From Toxorhynchites rutilus septentrionalis (lineage: Eukaryota; Arthropoda; Insecta; Diptera; Culicidae), in NCBI RefSeq assembly GCF_029784135.1, contig NC_073745.1, forward strand, positions 81,679,910 through 81,743,909: a DNA stretch of 64,000 bases. The letters are read 5' to 3'. Positions 1-10,581 of the stretch are shown here, in pieces. Every line of letters begins with the position of its first letter. The stretch's first letter is position 1. The notes under the pieces were generated by a model. That model was not told where the DNA came from. It was given only the letters and a program-made list of their open reading frames with translations, and made no database searches. The position numbers and the translations under genes were made by a program.

Positions 1-135
1 AAAGATGCTGAAAGTTTTCTTGTTAGTTTGTGGTTTTATGAGTAAAAGTATGGAATTGTTATTAACATAAAAGTCAACTCTTTCGAACTTGTTGGTGGTC
101 CTGAAACGAACCGATGGAATTTGAGTGGCCTTGTA
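1..135. other. Noncoding flank with histone-type 3' stem-loop relic
   Basis: No gene is visible. On the - strand, 97-112 reads as GGTTCGTTTCAGGACC followed by ACCAAC (96-91). This resembles the 3'-end stem-loop of replication-dependent histone mRNAs (six-base stem, TTTC-type loop, downstream ACCAA), with a decayed stem. A similar, better preserved motif sits at 59123-59138. No histone coding sequence adjoins it here. Confidence 0.35.
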
Positions 136-1417
136 ACAGGTGTTAAATAAAAAATGAGAATTTTTTCAATCAAATATAAAAAGAATTTTTTTTTCATCGA
201 TTTCAGTATTTATTATTAATAACATAATGTATTTTCTTCAAAAAAATGTCAGTGAATGTTTGAGCAAGGGCCGTGGTCTGCTGTTCGACGCAACTTTGTC
301 GCAATGCTCTCACAAGAACGTTGTACGGCACTTACGTCCATTTTCCGGATACACTTCCGGATTCTTGTAGTCAGTTGCTTCGTGTCCTTGGCCATCCAAT
401 TGTTTTTATACACTAGGGCACTGAGTGAGCCAAAGAAATCCTCTATTGGGCGGCACTGGGGCAAGTTTGTTGGGTTACGATCTTTCGGCACGAACGGTAT
501 CTTTTTCTCCTCAAGATACGCCAGCGTCTTCTTGGCGTAATGGGAAGACGCCTTGTCCGGCCAGAAGACGTACTTCCCATCCGCATGATGCTCGTTCAGG
601 AACGGCAGCAGGATTTTATCGAGGCACTCTTCTCGATAGATTTGTTGATTGATTTTCCGGCTTAAACCAAGGCTTTGAAATGCCCCGGTCGGAAATGGCG
701 ATGTACAACATAACCTTTTTTTCAAACTTGTGCTTGAACTTGTATTTCACTTCAGGCGGTGTGGATGACTTGTCGCTGGAGTAGTAATTATCATTTCCTG
801 GGAGATGCGTTTTGGACAGCGGAAAATAGCTTTCGTCGTCCAGAACGAAAGACGTCCCGCGGTATTTTTTAGTCATCCGCCGACACTGTGATTTAACCGT
901 CTCAATCTGCTACTCCGTGTACTCAGGCGACCTCGTCTTCTTCCTGCACACGATTCCTTCCATCTTGAGGGTCCGATGGATCAATACGTGGGAGCAGCCA
1001 TATTTCCGACCGGCGTCACGCAGGCTGGTTGCGTCCTTGTTGTCAAACAGCTTCTTTTACGATGTCTTCCTCTGCTTCGTCATTATCGTCACCGGACGAC
1101 CACTTCCGATCTACGTCCAGAGAACCCAGGATACGATATACCGTACTGACAGGTACATTTTCTTCCTTAAAATGTGCCACCGTGAACTTTTTTCCTTGCT
1201 GGAAATGCGTTTCGTAGAACCGTACAATGCGTTCGCGGAGCACGTGCTGTTTCGACGCCATCTTTGCTTTGACTAAATTCAAACTAGCAAAACCAAACAC
1301 GCCTACTGTTTCTAGGGAGCCCAAAGAGCAATTTTCTTGGAAAAAGAAAATTTTACGCTCTTTATTTGAGTTACTGAAAGGTATTGAAAAAAATATATTT
1401 TTTTATTTAACACCCGT
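136..1417 (-). mobile_element. Decayed ITm (Tc1/mariner) DD37E DNA transposon
   Basis: The ends are imperfect inverted repeats starting ACAGGTGTTAAATAAAAAA at 136 and, on the other strand, ACGGGTGTTAAATAAAAAA at 1417. They are alike for about 35 bp, and each end is bordered by the dinucleotide TA (134-135 and 1418-1419), the usual target duplication of this superfamily. The element is about 1.28 kb, normal for one transposase gene with short ends. The transposase inside is broken, so the copy cannot move by itself. Confidence 0.85.
249..1261 (-). pseudogene. Broken DD37E transposase
   Basis: The gene begins with ATG at 1261-1259 (MASKQHVLRERIVRFYETHF), a helix-turn-helix DNA-binding start. 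Homologous reading continues toward 616 with an in-frame stop near 910 (after SPEYTE) and changes of frame near 1040 and 700. The catalytic core is recognisable: LDDESYF carries the first Asp, WPDKASSHYAKK the second, and CRPIEDFFG the Glu. There are 37 residues between the second Asp and the Glu, which defines the DD37E group. The open stretch 249-725 has no ATG at its 5' end, consistent with a frameshift remnant. It differs clearly from the DD37E copy at 31233-32530, so it belongs to another lineage. Confidence 0.85.
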
Positions 1418-1419
1418 TA

Positions 1420-3480
1420 AAAGTAACTGAAAATGTTTGATACAACTGAGGGCGCCACTTCACGGTGAAAACGAAATGAAGTCTATATAACCTTGCATAA
1501 AATTCGCCATTTTACAATGTGGTATGTATATTTTGAAGGATGGCTTGGTATAAGTATTGTAACTCAATTTTTTTCAACTAGATAAACGATGAGTAGCATG
1601 TGTTGCGCAAAAAATACTGCAAATCCTTCTTGTATCGGACCCTACATTATCAATGATATAATCCCACTTAATGTGATATCGATTCCATCACCATTATCCA
1701 CAGTATTCATAACCTGTATGCATTATCAAACTCAAAATTTTCGAAGATTATCAACGATTTTGGTCCAATTGCGTGTTGAAATCATCGTAAATATACAAAG
1801 TCCTAACTTTCTTACCATATACTGAAGATATTTAATGGTTGGAATGTATCTAAATAGAAATAAAATGCATAATCACGACCGAATCTTGCTTTTCAGTGCG
1901 TAGAATAAACAAAAATCATCACTTTGTGGTTCTGAACTCTAATATAGGTGTCGCATGAGTTGATTCAGCTTTGCGTAAATTCGTCAATTGAATTTCATCA
2001 CGGGAACACCAAGTAGAATGCATAAATGCGAATATTCCTTCGCTTGGACGCATTCACACGCATAGAATTTTTCATGACTGTTCCATGCGAAGCAGAACAG
2101 AAACTGATGCGAGTAAAAGTACTCACGCCTTGCATGTGTCCGCTATGGTTTCCCAAACACTAATGCAAGCGAGCAAAAGAAGTCGCAGCTTGCATGTATT
2201 CGCTATGATGGTTTCTCCAGGTGCCTAGATTTTGCGTCCGTGTTCGGAAACACATTGCGATCACCAATCATCATCAATGAGCAATGATGATTTTAATAGC
2301 TTGCTTTCAAAGCAATTTTTAAGCTATTGAAACAATTTTTTAGACCAATAAGTGACAATAATATAACTCGTTGATATTTTATCTTTCGGATGAAGTGATT
2401 ATTATACCGCTCCATTCAGCTGGTAAAGAGGTATTAACGTACAAAACTCTGCACTCCAGCGTCACTCTCTCGTTTTCGAAACTTTGAACTTACACCCCGG
2501 TACAGAAATGAAAGACGTAGTCCTACGTCAAAATTTGTCGATTGAAATGGGTATGTTTTTCCGATTGCACTAACCACTCGCATTCCTTCCCGACCCAATG
2601 AGCAATTTTGCTGCCTACATACGGGCGTAATCTCACATTGCGAGTCGATACGTGTCATGAATTATTCTCCATTTGCCGATAACAGGCATTAATCAGTTGC
2701 AGGATCAATGCAGGGATGATCTCGAATGATGGTTTCACTCTATTATACCCAAAGTTCAATAAATTCGGGCTCATTCACATCTTTATCGTGTCGGTCTTGC
2801 TACTAACAATTTATGTAATTGTGGTCCAGGTTGTCATAATATCGAATATGTTTTTTTTGTTATGTGAAAATGCAATTAATGAATTTAACTGGCTGCTGAT
2901 TTAGAAAGTTTACGCATATCAGATTATAATAGCTTGAGTAGTCGCGACCTCAATATAATGATCCCCATATATGTCTTGCTTGGAAGCCCGCTTCACTTCC
3001 TCGAATGCACTCATCCATTCTCCTTTCACTTGTTCAATGTTCATATTCTTCTTTCCCAAACAATGTTCCGGACAACGTGGCAACTATGGATTGTTAACCG
3101 GATTTACCGTTACCGGTTTTACCGGTAATACCGGATCATTTCTCATTACCGAATTACCGGTAATTTCAGAATCAATAACCGGTGATTTCGGTAATTTTCA
3201 TTTTTACAGCTTAAATAATATTTGCCTTTATACCGCTTTGAAATATTACTCGAAAATCAAAATAAGACTGGGAAAACCCAACTGGCAGTGTTGCGCCGAT
3301 TCTGAAATTTCTGAATTCTTTGAAACACTGAAAATTCTGAAATTGACGCGAACAATTAATTATTGTCAGTCACGATGAGTTGTCTTTCAATGTTTTCTGT
3401 TTAGTATGTGAGTCAATTTTTGTTTGTTTTGGACTGGTGGAATTGTCGATAAATGTATAGCCTTTCGAGCAAAATAATTG
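1420..3480. other. Gene-free stretch with short repeats
   Basis: No convincing coding region. It holds the palindrome GACGTAGTCCTACGTC at 2514-2529, loosely repeated 80-110 bp units at about 2030-2260 (related text near 49340-49570), and a cluster of TTACCGGTAA-like words at about 3095-3195. The short ORFs here have no protein-like conservation that I recognise. Confidence 0.5.
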
Positions 3481-4214
3481 TACTGTACTAACCCTACGTG
3501 AGTCCGACAACGATGAGCTGAGAAACCAAGTTGTCAACGTTGACAGCCAGAACGGGAGGAAATTTCAGCAGCGACTGGAGGAAACGGAAGAAGAAAGAAA
3601 CGGAAAAGTAGAGGGAGACAGAAAGAGACGACGAGGGAACAAAGATTCAGTTGGCTCGGCCTTTCGTTCTGGAGCCAGTAAGCGATTCGAACCAACTAAG
3701 GAAAAATTGAAAGAAAACTGACGTATAAGTTCAGAAAGAGTTGATAGAAATCTGAAGTCAAAGATGAACGAGAGCTGAAGTTTAAGTTCAGAAGAGAAGA
3801 GAAGAGAGTGATAGAAAAGCTAACAGAAGTAAAGCGAAGTGGAAATACGTGGAGAGCAATCGGGCTGTACGACTAAAGCCGTATTTAACAAGTCCTCATT
3901 GAAAGGACTGCAGAAAAACGTTTCGTTTATGCAGATTTGTTTGCCTATATGAATAATCATTCTGCTCGTGGTCGTGACACTAATAATGATGACATCGGCG
4001 TATTCTATCAAACGTCACGGACTGCAATGATCAAGCAGACATTTGAAATCGTTCGTGCTTTGATGCAATTTGACGATTATGGTATTGATTCAGGAGCTGG
4101 ACAACAGTATGGAAAAAATCCCCTGGATCCCCTGGAATTTGCAGAACAGTTGAGCATGAAGGAAAAACTTGAACCACGATTGCACCAACCAAAGATATCA
4201 ACATCCAGTCCAAG
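3481..4214. other. Unidentified purine-rich stretch, possible retroelement relic
   Basis: The + strand is rich in A and G between about 3500 and 3880 and then carries a short ORF (3937-4230) whose 3' end runs into a SINE. The predicted peptide is not low-complexity but matches no family I can name. It could be a gag-like relic; that is a guess. Confidence 0.25.
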
Positions 4215-4350
4215 TGTGGAGGCGATCTGACGTAGTGGTAACATCCAGGTCATGAGTTCAATTCTCACTCCCGACATTCTTCCAAAAATGAAAAAAAAGT
4301 GACGAACCAGCCAAAACGTGTTGAAAGTCACTATAATAGAGGGAAAAACA
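4215..4350 (+). mobile_element. tRNA-derived SINE
   Basis: A 136-bp unit is bordered by a perfect 12-bp direct repeat ATCCAGTCCAAG (4203-4214 and 4351-4362), a target-site duplication of L1-type retroposition. Near its start are RNA polymerase III promoter words: an A-box TGACGTAGTGGTA at 4228-4240 and a B-box GAGTTCAATTCTC at 4254-4266. Their spacing and order match a tRNA-derived SINE head. A short tail with AGTCACTATAATA follows. No protein is encoded; such elements move with LINE enzymes. Confidence 0.85.
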
Positions 4351-4362
4351 ATCCAGTCCAAG

Positions 4363-7300
4363 CTCAACGTCTATAAAAGAATTGATGAAAACCTTCAGAC
4401 AAGAGTTTTTGTACAGAGGGCGTTAGAGGTAAATACGTGAAAATGCCATGACATCTTCCCGCTACTTTAGTGCCTGATTCCGATGTCTGAAATTGTTTAG
4501 AACAAAAAAAAGTTGAGTTCAAGTATAATATTAACTATTTCGCTTTTGAAAAATAACCTGGTTTCGCGTGTCAAACAATTTTTTTACGAATTGACTGACA
4601 TAATCATTTATCAATTGGGCCATCACCGTTTGAAATATTTCATCAAAAAGTGCCATTTTTCCAAACTTCCGAACGTCAAAAATCATGAAATCATATTTCC
4701 AGTGCAGGTGAGGTGGAATTCCTAGCCAGAAGTTTCCCAATAAGGAATGGCCTGTTGCAGCTGTTTGTTACGGTGGTTTACTTGCTGGCAGCTGGTAGCA
4801 CTATTTGCGGACCATTGCTACGAGTAACTACGGTTTGGTGGCGCCGTGTAAGGGTGCAAATTCTTTCCACAGACACAGGGATGATTGATGTGGACTATCA
4901 TAAAATGGAAAACTCTCTCTCTCTCTCGATGGGTCACATGTTTGGAAATGATGAAAAATTGTTCCTCAAGCGATATGCAGAAAGTGTAACCGTACGAACG
5001 GAGTAAGAGATGATTATTATGTCCTAGTATCAGCAGCAAATGGGTGAAACCAATTCACCGAATTGGTTCCTCAAAAAGACGACAGAACTGTTCCCCATCC
5101 TAGCCTGCAGAGTAAAGGACAAACATTTGCAAACAATTTCATCACGTCGTTCATCGTAACCCTAGCTACGTGAAGCTGAGCATCCTGACACGAAACTATT
5201 GTACGACGAGCAACATTGGAACCAGCTAATGGGTTTGTCTTTGATTGATGACACTTTGGAACAAACTCTTTGATAAACACAAACAACACCGGACGGGGTT
5301 CATCTGGTGGCTAGACCAAGCGAAAAGTTCTGTCCAGTGGGCGTTCTGGGGTTGCCTCTTCATACCTGAACTTGCTCTCGTGATTGTTTTCGAAGGGACT
5401 TTATTATGTGGTGTCAAAGCAAATCATTTAAGGACAATGTTAAGGTATTTAATCCGCTAAGGGTTGTGCCACGCTGAAAGCAAATGTCATTTTACGGTCA
5501 ATTTCTGATTCCACGAGCTTTTTATGTAACTCGTAAAGCGGCCCTTTCCGCCAGGGGAGTGAAACTTCAGTTCGTGCCCGCTAGAATTGAAATTGAAACA
5601 TGCTTTTGCATAAATTTCACTTTGCTTCTGCCTAACTTTCCACGACCGCTAGTAGTCCCCGTTGCCGTGTGCAAATTCATTGCGGTGCTGGGTTGGATGA
5701 AAAGTTATGGTTTTTCGCCTGCGAATAAACTTACCATTCGAATTGAAGCCGGTAAACCTCCGGATATTTAGAGAACCTGGAATGAATTCTTTCGCGGTGT
5801 TGACACCCACGCTGACAACATTTTCTGTACAACAAAATGTAATCTAAAGAGAAATATTCTAAAATATGTGAACACTTTCTTCCATTGATTTTCATGAATT
5901 TGACAGCTGCTCCAAAAATGCGCTTCCTCCAATTTCACGTCGGGCAAGGCTATGGAACACCATTTTCATGAAAATGTATGAAATTCTATATTTCTTCACC
6001 TAGAAAACATACCTGTGTTGCGTTTGTTTTTGAGAGGAGGGTATGATTCTAAAAGTAAAAAAAAATTAAAGAGCTCGAAGATATATTTACCAGAATAATG
6101 GTTCTGCACAACCGCTCAATGGATGGATAATTCTATTTGTTGTGCAAACCATTAAGTCACTTGGTTGAATTATTCTGAGCTGAAAGATAAAAAGATTTAC
6201 ACATGAATGTTATTATACGCATGAGCATCTAGAGACAAATAAATAAACCGGCTTAGAACCGCACAAAAAAGAAAATCTGCTTTTCTGAGCACTGTGAACC
6301 ACATCGTTTGCTTGTAAATAAATGCATTTTTTTGTTTGTTTTGAAACTTCTTTCCACCGTTGGCAATAAAAACGCGCCACATAAAAAACTGTTGCAGCGC
6401 TGGCACAGGTTTATATTTATTCTCCATATCCCGTGCGATAGGTGGCAATTTAGTTCATTTGCAGGGGAAGCCATTCCCATTTCCGACGAGACGTGGAAAA
6501 ACTGTCAGTAACAGATGATTTTTCGCTAGCCACACCGCCTTCCCTCTCCCTCTCCGGCAGCGAAGGCCAGTTGGAAAGATGTTGATTTGATGTTGAAAAA
6601 GTGGAAAATTTATAGCTGGGAAAAAAAACTCCCCCCGCGGGGAATGAGTTGGGAAGATTGAAAAATATGTAACAACAAGCTGGAATGTGCTTTCTGCTGC
6701 GCAGTAAATCAATTTGCTGAGATCGGAGAAACATGACGTTTGTGTGAATGTACGTTGACGTTCATTTCAAACATTATTTTCCCTTAATGTTGGACAAGCT
6801 TTGTCAATCTCAGTCGCCACTATCCGCGAGATGTAATCAATTCTGCATCCCAATTGTAGCCACTGGCGAGTGGAAGGCGTTCGTTCTATTCGTTGTACTA
6901 AATTGCACTGTACCAATTTAATTACTTCCAGCCACGGTGCATCCATTTTGACGAATCCAGCATCCGTCTGTTGATGCACTGCAGAAAGAACCTGCGAAAT
7001 AATCTACCGGCTCCATTCGAAGCTGTTACTTCCGGTTCTAAACGGGGCAAATACAATTCACTTTTCATTCACTCGCCAAAATACGCAACATTGAAACAGT
7101 AAACATCATTAGAAAATGCAGCTTCCGTGCTGATTATGTCTATTCACGATTGAAAGATGCACAGTTTCTTAGCGAGCAAATGTCGAGCCGCCGTTTTCAC
7201 AGGAAGCGTTTAGAGGAACTATGCAAATTTCGACGCAATGGGGATGTTTTTGGGACTGAGTGGCAGTGGATTCTAGCTCCATTTTGCAACTACGCTGACT

Positions 7301-7592
7301 GTATTTTTCGGATATGACAAACTTTATCCTCAACTAATTTCTATAAGCGCCGTTTCAGATGAACTCAATGCAAACTGATGAAAACGGAAATAGGCTGGCG
7401 TCTCTTCAAGCATCGTGGCGAATTGTGAACAAATTTGTGTGTTTTTAATAATAGCACCTAAAGAAAAGGTCGGACTCATTTTTACAGAGCAATTGTGAAC
7501 ACAGGAATAATCGAACCCTCCGGATAATCGAGTCATAAAAAACGAATTTTCTCTCGGTAAACGTAATATAATTATGATTTGCACTTATTTAT
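4363..7592. other. Gene-free stretch
   Basis: No recognised gene. It includes a CT microsatellite at about 4914-4928, an inverted-repeat relic at about 6090-6180 (AATGGTTCTGCACAAC against its complement), and CCGGATAATCGAGTC at about 7520, a word also present in a pogo-like terminus near 16430. ORFs such as 5245-5460 and 5484-5771 give peptides I cannot place. Confidence 0.4.
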
Positions 7593-7642
7593 TAAACGGT
7601 TTTATTTAGGTTGACCCGTTTGTATGTTTTTGACTTTGTATC
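7593..7642. repeat. Left part of dispersed repeat split by the BEL element
   Basis: AAACGGTTTTATTTAGGTTG and the following Thr/Gly-neutral text match, in the same orientation, the terminal words of the repeat copy near 24240-24298 (inverted there). The repeat resumes at 15202 on the other side of the BEL insertion, after the duplicated GTATC. Confidence 0.7.
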
Positions 7643-7946
7643 TGTTCACGATAATACGGAAAATTGTTCTTGACGCCGACAAATTTATTTAGAATGCGAA
7701 CGAATGACCGGTGTTACTTGTCGGCACTTTATTGGGAAATAAGAGACCTGCTGCTATCTGCTCAAGCTTTATATAGGCTGCTGTGATCGAGATTTAAGTG
7801 GCAATGAACCGGAAGAGCAGTAACAGATCGGCTGATGCGCGTATTGTGGTAAACGAATAGAGCTAGATGCTAAAGCTAGATGCTAGAGCTAGATGAGCAA
7901 GAATTTATAGCAGCAGTCTGTCCATAAAATATGGAACGCGTAAACA
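7643..7946 (-). repeat. 3' LTR of the BEL element
   Basis: A 304-bp terminal repeat beginning TGTTCACG and ending GTAAACA. It contains a short tandem array of about 12 bp around GCTAGATGCTA (7860-7895). Read with the element (- strand) it is the downstream LTR. Confidence 0.95.
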
Positions 7947-8820
7947 TGCCGGCCACCGTTAAAAAGGTGTCTTTTTAACAAAACTATCTCCTACTAATCT
8001 TGATCACTAGTAACTATTGGAATGGATCTTCAACAAAGGCTTATGAATTCAGCTTATTTCAATGGGATCAGCTATAAACGGTCTCTTAAAAACTATTGGA
8101 TATCTGCATTTGCGTCTGTCTCTCCGCTCGTTTGGTTCGGTACGTTGTTTACTTCTGCTTCGACTTTGATCGTCTACACCACGTGCTTCTTCGGGCGATG
8201 CGTAAGTTCGTCTTCTCCGACCATGTGATCTCTCGGCTGCCATGGTCAAACGGATTAGTACTTCTTCTAGCTAGCTGCTCAATCCTGAATGGGTGGTGCT
8301 GTGGATTCATCCTTCCCTCGTATCGATCTCTTCTCATTCTACGTCCTCGTCAAATGGGTTTCCTGGAGCGGAAGCAACCGGCCTCCACGGGAGTCCTTTT
8401 CTCTGGAATACAAATTAAACGGCTTTTTCAAACAATAAATGAGAAAAAATGAATTGACTTAACCGGAGCGGAGGCAACCGGCCTCCACGGGCCCTTAGCG
8501 GGCGATGATCGTTGGCATCAAGTACTGAGCGTACTTGTGCATGAGCTGATAATGCGCTAAACGTAGGGTGAGAGGATGATCAATGGAATTCGACTTCCTT
8601 CAAATTGTGGCTGGATTGATTCGTCGCATGATGCCATCTCCCTTGTTGATGGATTGCTCGTGGTTGTGGGTTGGAGCAGACGTCATTGCCGCGTAGCGTT
8701 GGAGGATGAAACATAAATGAGATTTTTTGAAATTCAATGAAAAAATATGGCTTACATGGATGGGAGGTCTCATGACCTCCCATTGATGCGCAGTGTGATA
8801 CTGCGATTGGTGGAAGGGTT
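7947..8820 (-). other. BEL 3' untranslated region with a repeated hairpin
   Basis: Between the integrase stop and the 3' LTR lies about 870 bp without a coding frame. A 27-bp word occurs twice exactly 100 bp apart (8365-8391 and 8465-8491). Its core GGAGGC-AACCG-GCCTCC can form a short hairpin. Function is unknown. Confidence 0.6.
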
Positions 8821-10581
8821 TCAGTTCCCTCCTTGTGGACCAGCAGCTTCAGTGCTGTCAGGATGATCAGACTGTTGAACCGGTAGTACACAGATCTTGC
8901 TGATTGAACGGCGGTACTCTCCTTGGGATGTCCTCACGGTCACGACGCGGATGTGGTTGTCGTTGCCCTTGAAGATCTCCGTAATTCGTCCTACTTTCCA
9001 CTTCAGCGGGGGTTGGTTGTCTTCCTTTAAAAGGACCATTGTGCCGATCTTGATGTTGTCACGCTCAACAGTCCAACGTGTGCGAGGTTGTAGCCCTGAT
9101 AGATATTCGGATTGCCATTGTTTCCAAATTTTTCGAACGTATTCTTGGGTCTGCTGCCAGCGGTTTAGCCGGTTGAATGAAACCCCTTCCATACTGGGTT
9201 CCGGGATGGCCTTTAATGAACGATGGACCAGAAAGTGCCCGGGAGTGAGCACTTCCAGGTCATTTGGATCTGAGCTTAGCTGTGTCAGGGGGCGAGAATT
9301 GAGACATGATTCAATTTGAGTAAGTAAAGTCACAAATTCGTCGTGATACAGGATGACATTTCCCAATGTGCAGCGCAGATGCTTCTTGAGCGATTTGACT
9401 GCTGCCTCCCAGAGTCCGCCAAAATTCGGGGACCGTGGCGGTATAAACTTGAAGGTTATGTTGTCGTCTTCAAAGTGGCGAGCTACCAATTTCTGATGAT
9501 GCTGCGAGCGAAATAAACGAGCAAGCTCTTGAAGTTGTCTTTGTGCGCCTTGAAAATTTAGCCCATTATCGCATTCGATGAGCTCAGGTATGCCTCTGCG
9601 CGACACAAATCGCTTAAGAGCGGCGATGAAGGCATCAGAAGTGAGATCTGTGACAAATTCAAGATGCAGTGCCTTTGTCACGAGACATACAAACACAGCA
9701 ACATAACATTTGACTGCTGCAGCTCGTTTGGCAGGACGAAAGTAAAAGGGACCACAATAATCCACACCAGTTCGCAGGAACGGAAATGTAGGTGTGACAC
9801 GTTCTTGAGGTAATTCGCCCATTAGTTGCTCCAAGACCTTTGGTTTACAGCGGAAACAGCTGACGCAAGAATGGACTACCCTGCGAGCAATATTTCTGAT
9901 TCGAAGAGGCCAAAACCTTTCTCGCACCACAGCAATCATTAGCTGTGGACCAGCATGCAGCAATTTGTGATGATAATGAATCATAATTAGGTTCGTCAGC
10001 GGATGTTTATCCGGCAGAATAATCGGATGGCGTTGATTGTAGCTTACTGGAGCATGTCGTAGCCGGCCACCGACGCGCAGTATGCCATCTACCAATATCG
10101 GGAATAACGCTTTCAGGCGCGAATTGGATTTTACTTGTTTGCACCGATGAAGTTCTGCGATATCGTTAGCGAAACGTTCCATTTGGGCTAGCTTCACTAC
10201 TACTTGGGTCGCGATGTTTATTTCCATAGTTGACAAGCACCCAATTCTCCGTTTTTTATTTTCTTTAGTACTGCTGGCATTGTGGCAGTATCGAAGTAAC
10301 CAAGCAACAACACGTACCAGTTTCATAAACGACGAATATTTTGAGAACAGCTCATTCGAGGGAGTTATATGAGCAGTAAGGACAACAGTTCGTTCTTCCA
10401 ACTCGTCGGAACCGAATTTCTTCTCGGTTTGACGTCCAAGTGATGGCCAAAACCGAGACGTTTGCGAAAGCCAGGTGGGACCATTCCACCACGTGGAAAA
10501 CTGCTTTAGTTGAGCAGAGGTCATCCCTCTAGAAATTACATCTGCTGGGTTTTCCAATCCAGGCACATGAGACCTAAATTC
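8821..10581 (-). CDS. BEL Pol, C-terminal part: RNase H end and integrase
   Basis: This frame continues the gag-pol polyprotein after a frameshift. It opens with the sequence that normally follows RNase H in BEL elements (HVPGLENPADVISRG). The zinc-binding N-terminus of integrase follows (His residues in HYHHKLLHAG, Cys pair in CVSCFRC). The integrase core has its first Asp in GVDYCGPF, the second Asp in ECDNGLNFQG and a Glu in GGLWEAAVKSL. It inserts the cDNA into chromosomal DNA. The open frame begins with GTG, so it has no start codon of its own and depended on the upstream ORF before the lesion. Confidence 0.9.
   Translation of the reverse strand, partial: EFRSHVPGLENPADVISRGMTSAQLKQFSTWWNGPTWLSQTSRFWPSLGRQTEKKFGSDELEERTVVLTAHITPSNELFSKYSSFMKLVRVVAWLLRYCHNASSTKENKKRRIGCLSTMEINIATQVVVKLAQMERFANDIAELHRCKQVKSNSRLKALFPILVDGILRVGGRLRHAPVSYNQRHPIILPDKHPLTNLIMIHYHHKLLHAGPQLMIAVVRERFWPLRIRNIARRVVHSCVSCFRCKPKVLEQLMGELPQERVTPTFPFLRTGVDYCGPFYFRPAKRAAAVKCYVAVFVCLVTKALHLEFVTDLTSDAFIAALKRFVSRRGIPELIECDNGLNFQGAQRQLQELARLFRSQHHQKLVARHFEDDNITFKFIPPRSPNFGGLWEAAVKSLKKHLRCTLGNVILYHDEFVTLLTQIESCLNSRPLTQLSSDPNDLEVLTPGHFLVHRSLKAIPEPSMEGVSFNRLNRWQQTQEYVRKIWKQWQSEYLSGLQPRTRWTVERDNIKIGTMVLLKEDNQPPLKWKVGRITEIFKGNDNHIRVVTVRTSQGEYRRSISKICVLPVQQSDHPDSTEAAGPQGGN

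Noticed and set aside
3937..4230. Possible gag-like ORF
   Set aside because: No knuckle, protease or other retroelement motif adjoins it, and its 3' end is formed by a SINE insertion.
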